NCBI RefSeq assembly: GCF_902362185.1
Contig: NC_044507.1
Location: forward strand, 8,519,811 to 8,583,810
Direction: 5' to 3'
DNA from: Chanos chanos
Taxonomy: Eukaryota > Chordata > Actinopteri > Gonorynchiformes > Chanidae
Length of the DNA: 64,000 nt
Positions 1-13,979 of this stretch are shown here, piece after piece. Below the pieces are notes generated by a model that saw only the letters and a list, made by a program, of their open reading frames with translations, had not been told where the DNA came from and ran no database searches. Each line of letters starts with the position of its first letter. Position 1 is the first letter of the stretch. The position numbers were made by a program, and so were the translations under genes.

Positions 1-1101
<1,101 letters not shown>

Positions 1102-1105
1102 TCAC

Positions 1106-2450
1106 CTGGAGAAAGAAAACAAAAAGATAATTAGCACAAAACACTTGCTCTCATGTATATAACCTATATCTACACTTATCTGTAATATACAAGTGTTTCT
1201 ACTTTGTTTTCTATTGATTAGGCATTCTCTTGAATCTTATCCAGAACTTCATTCTCAAATGTTCAGATTGCCTAAATAAAATTATACTCTAAAAACAGAC
1301 AACATTAAACCCTTGCCAGGGATATTACATCAAGTTGAAAGGCAGTGGAAACTACAGTGGATTTTTCAAATTCAATATAAGCAAATAAGTCCAAAAACCA
1401 ACTCATTAACCAAACAATTTTAAAGTAATTTGTTACGTTCAGACTTCTGTACATTCTGAAACTATGATAGTATGCATTTCAGGATCTTGCTTAAACACAG
1501 ACTGTCCCTGTTTCATACATTAAAAACCCTAGCCTGTGATGTCTTTAAAATTGTTGGAGACGCTTCAAGGATGATCGCTGTTAAACAGAAAAAACTGCAC
1601 AATACATTTTTTGCGCCTACATAGAATATGGGTTCACTAGTAGATCGGCGCATGTTTGCTTAACAGTGCTCAAGTCATATCAATCTCACAAGGTCAGAAA
1701 ATGAAAGCTCGACAATGATTGGTTAAAGGTGAGTTATTAGTACCCATGTCATTTGTAGAAATCAAACATATACTAATACAATGAAATGCAATATTACACC
1801 TTGGTTCTAAACGAAATTCCCTTTTCACACAGAACTCAATGTAGTGACAACCAGTGGACCAATTTAAGGGATGTTCACTGAATGGAACGCTACAGATAAT
1901 CATATGAATATGTCCGGTAAAGTACTTAGCTTAAGACAATCGTATTTCAGTAGGCCTAACGAAATAAGGTTGACATATGTGAGTATTAATGATCATCAAC
2001 AACAACAAAAAAACAATCAATAGACAGCCTCTATGGGGGATTACATTTCAAGCTGGCGCGGGTCAGAACCAAATCGATGTGAGCTTCTCCGAAATAACCA
2101 CACGATCAGACTCATGCATAGTTCTTCGCATTTTCGCTTTATGTATTCTGTCAACATGACATCGAAAGTAACGATCTAATACACTTAAACAGTTTCAGTG
2201 GCACTAAAATAAATATGGCTAAGTAGTTTCAATCTTTTAAACACCGCCATAAGTAGGCTACCGCAAAGGTCTGCAATGCAGGGCCTAGTTACATTAGGGC
2301 GTGCTTTGCCTACATATTAATTCCTTTAAAAATGTTTAACATTTTGGCTCACAGACACCGCTGCTTTAAAAATAATTTAAAATTCATCCAGTTAGGTTGG
2401 TACAAATTGGCGACATATCCAAACTGAACATTTTCGTGTCTCCTTTTACC
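1106..2450 (-). other. Probable hras intron 1
   Basis: Lies between the probable non-coding exon and the ATG exon. AT-rich with no convincing ORF; nothing else was recognised. Confidence 0.45.
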
Positions 2451-2530
2451 TTTGGCGTACTGAGTTCCGCGTCCGAGTCACAAAATAATAAGTCAAGCGT
2501 TTAGTCCTCTCCGTAGACACGATGTTGCCA
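2451..2530 (-). other. hras: Probable non-coding exon 1 of hras
   Basis: On the minus strand a good donor (AAAG then GTAAAAGG) falls at 2,450/2,449, about 1.35 kb upstream of the coding exon. It is preceded by a CpG-bearing stretch. Vertebrate HRAS has a non-coding first exon spliced to the ATG exon, so this is a plausible match. The exon's upstream limit is a guess and no core promoter motif was recognised. By position this is the transcription start region of hras. Confidence 0.35.
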
Positions 2531-3800
2531 TATCGGAATTTAAATACAAGTAGTAACTCCAAGTATTCGTTTAGAGATGTACAAAATACCCATAAGAAAA
2601 CTACAACGTTAAATACTTCGGCGTTTTCTTTAACACCCTTCCTCAGCTTGTTCCCTGTACTCGACGGAGGTTGGCCTTTACATAAATATGGGCGGATTCA
2701 ATTTAGTGTAGAGTTTGGATCGCTTACCCAGAAAGCAAAGCAGGCTAGTGTCCGTATCTCACAATAACTGGTTATAAGATTAGAAATGACTATGTAAAAC
2801 GTGTTGGTCGCCTAACTTCTTCCTGGTGAAACATTCATCTTTCTTTATGACAGAAGCCCCTATTGGCAGCTGTACAAAACAGCCCAAATCGATATGTCCT
2901 CAATAGGTAGTTAATATGAAGTTTATCGATTTTTATGTAAAATGTATGTTCACACACAATTTTGACTATACCACTAGAAAATAAATCAACGTTTTATTCA
3001 GAGAGATTCGATGTCTCAGTGTCGCTGCAGTAAGCTATACAAGGAGTAGTCACCTATTAACCAAGACCGGTTTAGGAGCTGTTGCCTTCCATTAAAAACA
3101 GTAGGATAGTGAGAGAGGCTCGGTCTTTAAATAGGCCCTAAATATAACTGGAATGTGCTGCAGTTACGTCATTCTCTAGCCGGGAACTGATTTGGCAATT
3201 CCCTGTCAGTTACCACGGATATTGATTTGCGTCTACGTAGGGCAAGGTCGATAAGAAAAAAATGTAGCTTGGTCTAAATGTACCATTTTCTGTGACCGTA
3301 ATTCTCTGTGTGTTGTCAGATCAGATATTATCTTACGCCAGCTCGCGTTAGTCACAACTCCGAAACGTTTCACATGCTTCGCGCAATCACAAGGCCTGTT
3401 CAGGATTCTTAAACACTGTGAACGTTCATCGAGCCTTTGTAGTTATGTGAAATAAACTGACGTATAGTGGGTACGACGCTGTCTGACATTGCATTTTAAC
3501 ATTCTCAACACCATCAAGCCCCTTTGAAACTAATGTTTAACGCAGAGGATTCTGTGAGAGAAATTAAGATAATTTACAATTATTAATATATCGTGTATTG
3601 TATTTCGACAAACAAATCATATCGTGACGACGAGGAAGAGAGGAGAAACTATAGAGCTGAGCTAACTACATAAAATATGACTCAAAGTTGGTCAAACTGA
3701 TAAATGATCACCATGTATTTGACGAGCTAAGGCGAATGAATAGACTAAGTTCGACCTAAACAAACAGCGCTAACAACAACAGTGACCCCCTACCATTAGT

Positions 3801-3853
3801 GATGATGATGATGATGATGATGGCCTTTTGTTCATCATCATCATCATCATCAT
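3801..3853. repeat. Inverted GAT/ATC microsatellite hairpin
   Basis: About seven GAT units are followed by a loop of roughly 10 nt and then about seven ATC units. The two arms are reverse complements and could fold into one long hairpin. Confidence 0.85.
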
Positions 3854-5541
3854 TATTATAATCATGAGTCAGACATTACTTTCAGCACAGTCAAGACTCT
3901 ACAGGGTTCAAACAGCTTTTTCTGCATTAGAATTTTTCTCACTGATGTCACAAGGGGTCAGTATGGCTATTTCTATTCCTCCTGAATAAGGCGTCTGCCA
4001 ACGCATTGTTAAAGCTTCTGCTTTCACGGTAGTTAATATGTAGTTAATACGCTGTCGTTAACTTGAGTGAAAGAGTAAATATATTTTTCCTTTTTTATTT
4101 TTTTAAATATTATTTAGTAGTTGAAGATACGCCCAGCAGGCATTTAAAATACAGCTACTATCAGAAGCTGTAGTCTAAACTGTACTCCTGTCAAGAGGAA
4201 ACGATGACATAACATTTTAATACAATAATATAATTTTGTTTTTTGTTTTTGCATGTGATAATTTTATGAAATAGCTCGGACAAGTTTTCAGTTGCAATCT
4301 CATATCTCTTTTGCACACGAATGAGGCACAGTGTGGAACGTAATGATCAGATGAACCTGTCATCAATTGGTTGATTGGGTTTGAGAAACCCAGATCAAAA
4401 ATACCTTCCTGACAGTTTTTAAGGGATCTTCGGTTTGCTTGGTTATTGCGTGCTGGATTTTTTTTTTCCACAGTGGAGTACTACGGAAACCTTCCGAGCA
4501 GTACCATCCTCGACGACTCAGAAAGAGAATAGCGCAGAAATGAATAATGGATGTACTGACACTGCCCATATGTTTCAGCTGCTGTAAGTTTGACTAAATA
4601 AAGTACCAATAAGTAACTGTCGTTAGAAAAAAAGAATTGCCAGGAGGTTACATGTAGGGGTGTGACTTACCAAGTTTCTGTGGTTAATTAAAACATTTAG
4701 CAAAGTGTATTTACAGTGTTATGAACTGTCACGACTGCATTTCATTTTCAGTGTGTTTGCCGAGGTGCATCATGTTTTGGTGAGGTAGAATATGGCTTTA
4801 AAATGATCCACAATGCCTTGCGGTATCTCAGTTCCGTTGCAATGTTATTATTGCTGGCGTAGGTTATAGTGGTATTCTCCGCAGACTTCTCCAACCACGG
4901 CGAGCTGCAAAACAGAATGAAAACTTTTTTCCTCGCAGAGTGCTCCACAAAGCAGCAGGCTCATTTCCTATTCTGAGCCGTTAGGAAAAAACGTTTAGTT
5001 ACTCTCAACTGTTCTGTAATTGTTTCAGTTGTGTTAGGTCTCGAAAAATGAAAACTTTACATACCACTGCTAATTTCTTATACAAACTTCAGTCAGGGTA
5101 ATGTCGGGTCCAGCAGATGTGAGCAAGAAAGCTTGATCTGTTGGCGCCACAGCACAAAGGTAAGACATCTTTTCGATCATTTTACATGCTGGGTCGCGAT
5201 ATTGCGTGTTGAGAAACATTGTTATAATTCTGAAACTTCGACAAGGGTAATCTACTCATCAGATGGAGTGTTTTGCATAGATTACCGATTCCCTACTTCT
5301 CCTGTCTGTCTATGGTCTCCTGTATGATAAGCTTCAAATCAGGTTACGGGTTACGTTTCGCAGTGCTGAAGTTAATGTTTTTCTTGATGGTAATAGACGT
5401 GCCTTTAATTTACTCGATCAGTACATAGTATACTATACACGCTTAACATAAGCACATTGTGATAAGGCAATTATACAGCTGTTACAATTGTACTCTTTGC
5501 CCCAGTTGTAACATGCGTATGGGCATATGATATTTTACACA

Positions 5542-5543
<2 letters not shown>

Positions 5544-5576
<33 letters not shown>

Positions 5577-5590
5577 ATGTGTGTGTGTGT
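5544..5590. repeat. CA/TG microsatellite with palindromic centre
   Basis: A run of about 15 CA units switches through CGTA into a run of TG units, making a near-perfect palindrome as well as a dinucleotide repeat. Confidence 0.85.
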
Positions 5591-8500
5591 TTTCCAACGT
5601 AATTTCTGCTGGTACTGTAAGAACATTTGTCATGCTAATGCAGTGTGAAGGAAAATACTAAAGCTTGTTTTGTGATATCATTAAACTATATAAGAATCAC
5701 ACTACATCTTTACTGAGTTTAAATGCATATTTGGAAACCACAGTTGATGCGACAAGGAAACCAGCTATGCCTTCATTTTAGTTTGTAGTCAGTGATCTCA
5801 CGCATTAGTTCAAAGTTTTTCATATTTTATTGTCAAATTTAATATCTTTACTGGGCATGTTAACACTTGTTTTAGGACATAAAGTCCATCTGGTTATGGA
5901 TCAACAAGGGACAGTAATACTAATGCAAAATAATGGTGCATTAATACTATATTCAATTGTCTATCATATTTTTACAGTCAAGTCTTGAAAGATAGCTGTG
6001 ATGTCTAGACATACACTGCCACAGACTATCCAGAGGAAGTGTGTTTTTCTTTTGTATAATTTAAGTGTTCCTGTACACTTTTCCAGTTTTAACATTTTCA
6101 TCATTGTGAGTTACTGCATTATCCTCTGACAATTAGACAGAAAGCCTGCTATGCAATTTCTTGTAAGACTTCAGGTATCTGGATAATGTTTTTATTAAAC
6201 AAGTATGAAACAAAAGGGTGCATAGTTTTTTAAGGCATTACCCTTAATTCATTTTCAAGTCAACATTAATGAACTTCAGGAATATGGGAAAACACCGTAA
6301 GAGCTGCCTTGATAACAGTAATATCTAATGGATGTAGTTGGAATTTACGTAAAGCATATAGATACAACAAGGTATATTATTGCCTTTTTCGGTACCTGTT
6401 TGATTTGATGCAGAATGATACATAGAAGCTATCTCGGTGTTCTCATCTATGGCAAAGGAACAAAGGTGGTATTATGCCTAGCTAAACGTGCCGTCCAGAT
6501 GTTAGCAATTCTGGCATTTCTGTCTGACCTCCAGACTAGGGTATGTGGGGGAGGGGGGGGGAGCGCTCAGGGCTGCTTAGAGGAAAGATTCACAATTTTT
6601 CATCTTTTCATTGTTCTTACTTTGCAATAGCAACTCTAATTATTCGATTCATTTCACTGCTGCGATGCCTGAGTTTCAAGATACTTTCATTTTTTTTTTT
6701 GCTGTATCTGGATGGCCTCATGTTTGGAGAAACCCAGAGGAAGCCTTGAACCCACATTGTTAAACATATTCAGGTACCTCGTAGGGGACGCTGGTTCTAG
6801 TTATCACTCTGCATGGTAGTGTTATTGCCAAGGAAGGCGCTTTTACCCCATGCACGGTGGGTACAGCTGATTTGTGAACGGTCAGTTAAACTGATTTTTT
6901 TTTTTTGCCCGTTCCAGCCACTGATTAGCCAACCATGAACAATTATATTTGTACACATCCCTAGTACCCACTGTTAAACGGAATCAAGAGTTGGTTCAAG
7001 AGCGCCGTAATGTATCATCAAATCTAAACAACATCAAGCCTTTATGGGAGTCCTGGAACGTAGCGTGTGCAGTACATTTCCACTTCTTCATCCAGTGCGT
7101 CACTACAAAGAGTTCAAAACGTGTTTAACAATGCCTCGAATGAGGCTAGAGCTGCTCTGAAGACAAAAGCGAGCAACCTTCCTTTTCACAAAGACATATT
7201 CATATACTGTCTGTTTTGTCTTTTCGTTTCTTTCTATACCCCCCGCCCCCCCCCGTTACTCCAGCTATGATTATAGATAGAGTTGACAGAGATATGATAA
7301 AATACACAGCTATCTGTACTTCTGTGTTTAGGACCATGGCTTCTATGACTTGTGGCACTAATTAGGCTACTTGCTGAGATCTCAGCCTCATGTATTCCCA
7401 TTGTTTCCAGCTAAGGGGGCTAAGATTAGCATCTTTACACCAAGTTGTCATTGGTCAAAGCCAGTCTCATTTGTAGCTTTGTTTTTTGGATAAGAACACA
7501 AAAATCTTTTGTATTTCGACACACTAAATTAAATAAGAGAACTGAGGATGTGCTGTTTGTGTCTCTTCTAGGGTTTTGTTTTAGAGCTTTTGGTATGTTC
7601 CCCCAGAATAGTTTAAAAAGGGCAGAGAAGAATAAAATAACAGACTCTCTGGTATTTAATGTGGTATAGTCCTTCACATTATATGTTTTAATTTTTAGTT
7701 TGAAGCCTTACAAGGCGCTTTAGCACAAGAGTTTGAGGTCACTTACTAGCAATTCAAGTATTATTTGGTCACACTTTTTTTTTTTTTTAGTCAAACGCAA
7801 ACCCTTCTCTTAAGTGCTCTTTTATTGGGAGGCAGTTATGGTCTCCAGATCCCACGTTGAGGACACAACCCTCTCTGTTTTTTGCATGAGTCAGACACGA
7901 GTCCCTCAATGTTTTCTCGTTAATAGTTTTTCTTGACCTCTTTTGAGTAACACATCTAAAACAATGGTCAAATTAATCAGCTCTGGTTATTTTCACAAAA
8001 TGTACCACTTATATCAGCGGAACCCAAACAGGAAATAAAGTAAAAGAATTTCTTTTTTTTCCAGATAATTTCATCATCTTCTTTTGCTTAAAATGTATTT
8101 TTTCTGCTTCTATGTTTAGTTTCTTTTGTTGTTGCTGTTGTTGATTTCTATCTATTAAACCTTGTATTTGTTTACTGTACATTATACGCAGAATAAAGTT
8201 AGTTAAAGCCATAAGGTATGATATGTCAAATAAATGATCCTTAGCTGATTAAACAAAAATCATCACAAGAACATAAAACTTCACTAATTCAGTTTAACTG
8301 ACAGCATCATTGGGATTCCAAGCGGTCACGCAGATGTGTTGTGCAGAGCTGTGATTTGCTGCCGTAGTTTGGTTTTTTGGTTTAAATTAACTTTAATGAA
8401 GCCCTTAACTTTAATCAAACTTTAATCAAGCTTTTTCATGTGCCTCATCAGTGGAAAAAAAAATGCACATGCCGTGATCAAAATTGCTGAAAGAACATTG

Positions 8501-11500
8501 TCTGTCCCAATTCCTCAATTCAGAGACATAAAATATTTTGTGGTTGAGAATTTTGTAATGTCAGTGAACTTTTGGTGTACATCCAATGACTGCTGTTTGT
8601 TACAGCCTGTAACATTCTTAATGTGGGGAAATGTGAACCATACCTGCAGTTCTTCATGATACAATATTAAGGACCGTCTCCTTAGGTAGCCCCCAAAATT
8701 TTTCAATAGATAAGCAGTAGCTTGTTGATTGGCGTTTGTGATGCTCTCAAGCCTGGGATTATCTGTTTTACTCTCCTGTTTCAGGTACACACATAGATAA
8801 AATGAAATCTTGAAGCGAAGTTTATGTTCTTTCAAGCTCAGTTTTGCAAATGGTGAGGTAACAGTAATACTCTAAAGGGTGCATTTGCTTTTTGTGTGGA
8901 TTGAATTTCAGGAGAAGTCTGCAACCAATTACCTCAGAGTGCATAAATTACTAGTAATTAGGCTACATAAAGCATGGCAGGAAGCACAATGTGAATTAAA
9001 GTTGAACTGAAAATAGATCGAGAGATATTTTAGCAGCAGAGTAGTGTCACTCCATTACATTATTTTATATACTACGTTGTTCTCTGTGGTTTTGGGTAAA
9101 TGGTACCATTCTGTGGATGAGGCTTTTGTAATTTGTTTCCAATTTTCTTTTGTGCTAATGTTTCATGCTTGACCCTACCCCGGCATATTTGTCTCATGAA
9201 AAGTAAAGGTGTGTTTATTTACAGGGTAATGAGAGGTATTTTTGAGGAGGGACATTTTTAGAAACACTAAATTCCTGCTCTCAAATTCCATGATATTTCA
9301 TGGTCTTTCAAATATTAAGCAGTTTTAACCCTCCCGACGCACTGTGAATAAAGTTATTTACATCATTTTAATTTGCCACTTAAATATCCTTTCGAAACTG
9401 TTTAGTCCTCAAGGGACACACAGCGCAAGAAAATAATGATGATAGGAATAAATGAAATGGTGTGCGTTGTTTCGACTATATTTTTCATTTACAATACTCC
9501 TCTGCAGTTTGGAATATCCACAACACTAAAAAAGGTCCCTGCAGAGAGAGTGCTTCTCAGTGGACTGTGGAAACACGTATGAGATTCGTTGCAAGATACA
9601 GAAGACTTTCTCAGCCTGTGTCTTGAGTTCCTGTTACCTGAGTCCAATGTGTAAATAACATTTGGATATCACTTTCAAAATTTCAGAAGATTATTAGCGC
9701 AGGCAGATGATGGGAAGCGACACCCAGATGGTCAGCTCCTGAAACAGTATTGAGAAGATTAGTTTCATTCTAATTAAGGGCGGAAAACCAAAACATCATA
9801 AAGCCGCTTGTTTGTGTGTCTGCTGATGAGCTGTTAGCATCAAGACGTGTGCAGTGGCTTTGAAGTGGGTATGGCATTGTATTGGTGTTGCGTGATAGCT
9901 TAAAGCCAAAGTATCTTTTTTCTGTCTCTATCCATATGCATAATATGGAAATAAAAAGCTGTTCAGTTGATAATGAGACAGACGTGGGTGTTTGAGATGG
10001 CCAACAGACTAGCCTACAAACAGATGTTTAATCATTAATGGAAATTAAAAACAAATCTACACATAATATGGAACTTTTTAAAAAATATTTCAATATTGAA
10101 CATTCCATAACAAGAGGAAAACTTTAAACCAACATATTTTGTATTTGTTAATCCCAGAATACACAAGAAAATCTAAACAATAATCAGTACACATGAAATG
10201 GATGAGTAGTAATTAAATTTACCACAAGTGCGGCTGTCAGCGCTGTCTTCCTGTTAAAGATAAATGATGTGAATCGCCGCGGTCCGAGCAGCTGACACTA
10301 ATCTTCTTAAGATGGTATTTTCATTTTCAGAAATTGCATTGGACAGTTTGGGGATCAAACTGGTTTACGGCCAGCAGGATGTGGCAAGAGCCAACAAGAT
10401 AATATCACGCAAGATTTGAAAGTCATCACACCCATTGTTTGTAGATCATCAAACTATTAACACAGGAGATGGAACCAGATATTCCATTTTAATCACTTAA
10501 CTCCCCTTAATGGAGCCCGCTATGCCTTATGGAAACGTGATGTGTTAGTATCTGGGGACAGTGTGTTCCTCTCAGATGAAAATTCAGTGTATTCAGATGA
10601 GTCACTGTGTGTTTGTGTTATGTTTATTTTATGTTATTCATGGAATACAGTCTTCAAATCTTTTGAGATCTTAACTTTCAGTTGCTTTTTTTTCAGTTGC
10701 TGTTTTTTGCTGCTAGCAAAAGGACGTTAAACAATGAGTGAAGTCACTGAATAATTAAGCTGCCTTACATCACTAAGACTTCCCGAAAAGGGATACTCTG
10801 GAGACAAAACATTCAGGCCTGGCTGAAATCCAGAATCTGAGGATGTAGATATTGTGAAATTTTTCCTTTTACGTGTGTGAAATGCCAACGAGAATGACTC
10901 ATGAAGACCTGTGTTAAAAAAACAGTCTTCATTTATGTATCCTCACTCTCCTCTAAAAAGTCTTCATTTTTGTAATTCTAAAATGTTTTAGTAGTAGCTA
11001 AAGTAGACTAGTCAGCAGTTTTATGTAATAATTTGATCACTAGGTCATCTGAAATAGAAGCACTGGATTATTATTGATGGTGTTCGTACATTTTAACATT
11101 TTATTTCTTGAAAGTGTGGATAACATTGAAATTGAAGCAGTTTTTCCTCTCACGTTGGAACTGTTATCGTGATCCAGACAGATTTAGGGTGTGTTAGTTT
11201 GTTATTTATATATTGCATATACTTGTACCTCTCTGTTATCATTAGCAGTGCAACAGTAAGCCAGAAGGGTGTTTCTTGGCGTCTCAGCTGTAGATGAGAA
11301 ATCACAAAACATCCTTTTAGTTGGTCCAGAGCAACCCAAATGTTATGTTTTAGGTCTTTACATATTTTACCTCAGCGTTTGCCTTTTGAGGAGACAAGGC
11401 TAGTAGCAGAAATTCACACGTTATTCAAACTGCTAGAGAGTTCATATGGGCCTACATATTGTGACACAGATGCAAATTTGACACTATTTTAAACTGATTT

Positions 11501-13938
11501 AACTCTGGTCAAGTTGGGTTGAAAAATATACCACTTTTTTTTTTTTTGCTCATTGAAGCATATGGTGGGAATCGATTTAAGTGAGTTGGAGATGTTCAGG
11601 TGACTTGCAGATGTTCTAAACATGATTCTGTTTCGAGTGTGTCAGTATCTGTCTGACCTATATCCACATTTTGTCAGCGTTTCTGAAAAAGGACAGATGA
11701 AGTGACCAGAAATGTGGGCCAGCGCAGAGCAGTGTCCCTCCATCCTTTTATGGTCTGTCTGTCACCCTCACGGTCACTGCAGTTCAGAGGCAGAACACGT
11801 CACATCTTCAGCCTTCTCAAGTGCCTGAAACACACACACGCACACACAAAAAATGTACATGATATGAATCTGATTTGTCTGTAAGGTTTTATAAAGTTAT
11901 ACTTTTCCTCCTTTTACTAGTCAAAAGAACTGACTGTTCTGTTTGTTAAAGTGGCTAATTTATTTTATAATGATAGGTAGGCATTTAATTTAAACTCTAA
12001 AACACATGACAGGATTTGTTGCTCTTTGAAATTCAGAGACCAGGGCAAATTTTTACACCATCCGTTAGGAACACAAACAAATTCTGATCTTTCGAAAGGA
12101 TGGACAGTAAAATCAAAAGACCACAGCCCTCTGTCGGTATTTGGCTCTGTTTCTCTTCTTTTTTTGGTGCAGTAAGCCAACCTGTTCACCTCATACCAGC
12201 ACACTGTGAAGAGTCTCAGAGGCTGTATGGTTGAGCACTGCCACACTAAACTGGGGTTTTTGAGTAAATCTGAATATCACGCCGGCCTATCGTTGATGCG
12301 TGTATTCTGTCTCAGAATGCCTGCCTGTCTGTGTTCTTAATTCACTTAAATGCTGTAAATTTGTCAGACTGTATTCCGTCTGTAAGATTTGATTTGTCAT
12401 TTGAAATGTGCCCTGCAGTACTTCCCTACTGAGCTATTAACAGAAACTATTATTCATTCGCGAGACTCTGGTTTCAACAACAACATTTTTTGGAGCGTTG
12501 ACATATTTATGGCATTGAAGGCTGTTGTTAGTTTGTCATATTTTTCAAGATGCGTAATGATTTTTTTTTTAGACAGCTATCTCTAATAATGAATGCAACG
12601 AAATCACTGTTGTTTGAATCACATGTAAACATTACCAGATATTTGATGAAAAGAAAATGTTATGTCGTCAGTAACGTCATCAGGGAAAAACACAACTTTG
12701 GCTGACTGCTTCAGAGATCTCCAAAGTGCATCGTCAATGACATAAATTAAAAATGTCACAGTGGAATATAGAAAAAAGGAAGTATATAGTAAAGGTTTTG
12801 GGCAGTGTTTGGGGATGCAATAAGGAGTTCAGTTGTTTTCAAAATCAAAGAAATTTTAGATCAAGGAGAACCTGTCTAATAAAAGATTAAACTCGACTCA
12901 GAACAAATTAGGAACAACAGATACACAACGATACTTGTTAACACTCCTTAGATGTCACATTCACTTTTACTCATGTGTGGTCTTTCTTTGATGTTGCTAC
13001 TGTATAGCTTATCCCGTATCTCAACAGTAAGCATTTTGACAGAGGTATGCGTGATCTGTATATCCAAATATAGTCTGGGTGGCATTTGGTTTTCATCAAA
13101 CTGAACCAGGCTCATAAGCTGTATGCCTTTCCCTCTACACAAGTCAGGCCAAGTCCTTGGCGTAAGCATTTGTGCTTGCCTTCCCCGTTGTTCTAAAAAA
13201 TGATCCTGCTCACAGGAGTGGAAGGGAAACAGTGTCAGGTCCAGCTGGTCTCCGAATACCCAGCAGGACATCCTCACCATGCTCAACTGATTTTATGTAT
13301 CCTCACTCTCCTCAGCCAACCTCTAAAAATAGGGACAGGTTTGAGGATGATTCATATCTTGAGGCCATATTATATTGGGCTCTTGTAGGCGTAAACATGT
13401 TTTTCTTCTCAGAAATTTGCAAATGGGATTTGTATTTCGCTTTTCTTTTTTCCTTTTTTTTTTTAATTTTATTTTAGTTTCCTGGTTGCGTTCTTGGAAG
13501 AGAAATGTGTCCATCTGAACACATACAGAAGTCCTTTGTTAGTACCCTAACAAATTCTTTACTAAACTTTACGGTTTAACACCATCCACATTTCAAAATT
13601 TTTACTGTTCAGGAACAGTTGTTGCTTGGGACAGTTGTGCTACTTTTTAAAGGTAAAAAAAAAAAACCTTTTTGGTATTGATTTGTCAAAGTAGCAAACA
13701 GGAAAGGGCCCTAATGAAAACTACGTAATGATTCACAATAGCATGCTGAACAGAATCTCAGTTAAATACGCTCTAATGACAATTTAAAGAACAGGATCTC
13801 TCTGGACATTGTGTGGTGTTGCTCTCAGGTCTTCCTGCTCCCAGCTCTTCCTGACCCTGCATTGTATTTTTGTTCTTTTAGGACGAATCGGCTGTGAGGG
13901 GGGGGGGGTTGCAGCTGCGTTTCTCCGTCCCCTGTAGC

Positions 13939-13973
13939 ATGGAGGAATGAAACCCACCGACAACCGTGCTTGA
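13939..13973 (+). promoter_or_regulatory. Two overlapping uORFs before rassf7 start
   Basis: uORF1 (13,939-13,950) encodes MEE and stops. Its stop overlaps the ATG of uORF2 (13,947-13,973, MKPTDNRA). The main ATG follows six bases after the uORF2 stop. A CAG/TAG-type acceptor ends at 13,937, so both uORFs probably lie in the same exon as the start codon. Chained uORFs of this kind commonly lower translation of the main frame; that effect here is inferred. Confidence 0.55.
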
Positions 13974-13979
13974 CCCAGG

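Larger units (their letters stand above)
2531..13937. other. Intergenic region between hras and rassf7
   Basis: About 11 kb separating the divergent hras and rassf7 genes. No protein-coding exon was recognised on either strand; open frames are short and have no family resemblance. It holds simple repeats (3,801-3,853, 5,544-5,590), homopolymer T and C runs, a CRE-like TTACGTCA at 3,164-3,171, and a short tail-like match to fish SINE/LINE ends near 3,980-4,000. The human HRAS neighbour LRRC56 was not seen here. Upstream untranslated exons of rassf7 could lie in the right half but cannot be placed. Confidence 0.6.

Noticed and set aside
3975-4005. GAATAAGGCGTCTGCCAACGC, like a fish SINE/LINE tail
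   Set aside because: Only about 20 bases; no body of the element could be recognised.
12948-13286. 112-codon minus-strand frame
   Set aside because: No domain or codon pattern suggesting a gene; the overlapping plus frames are equally open.
2531-13937. Search for LRRC56, the human HRAS neighbour
   Set aside because: No leucine-rich-repeat coding exon was seen on either strand.
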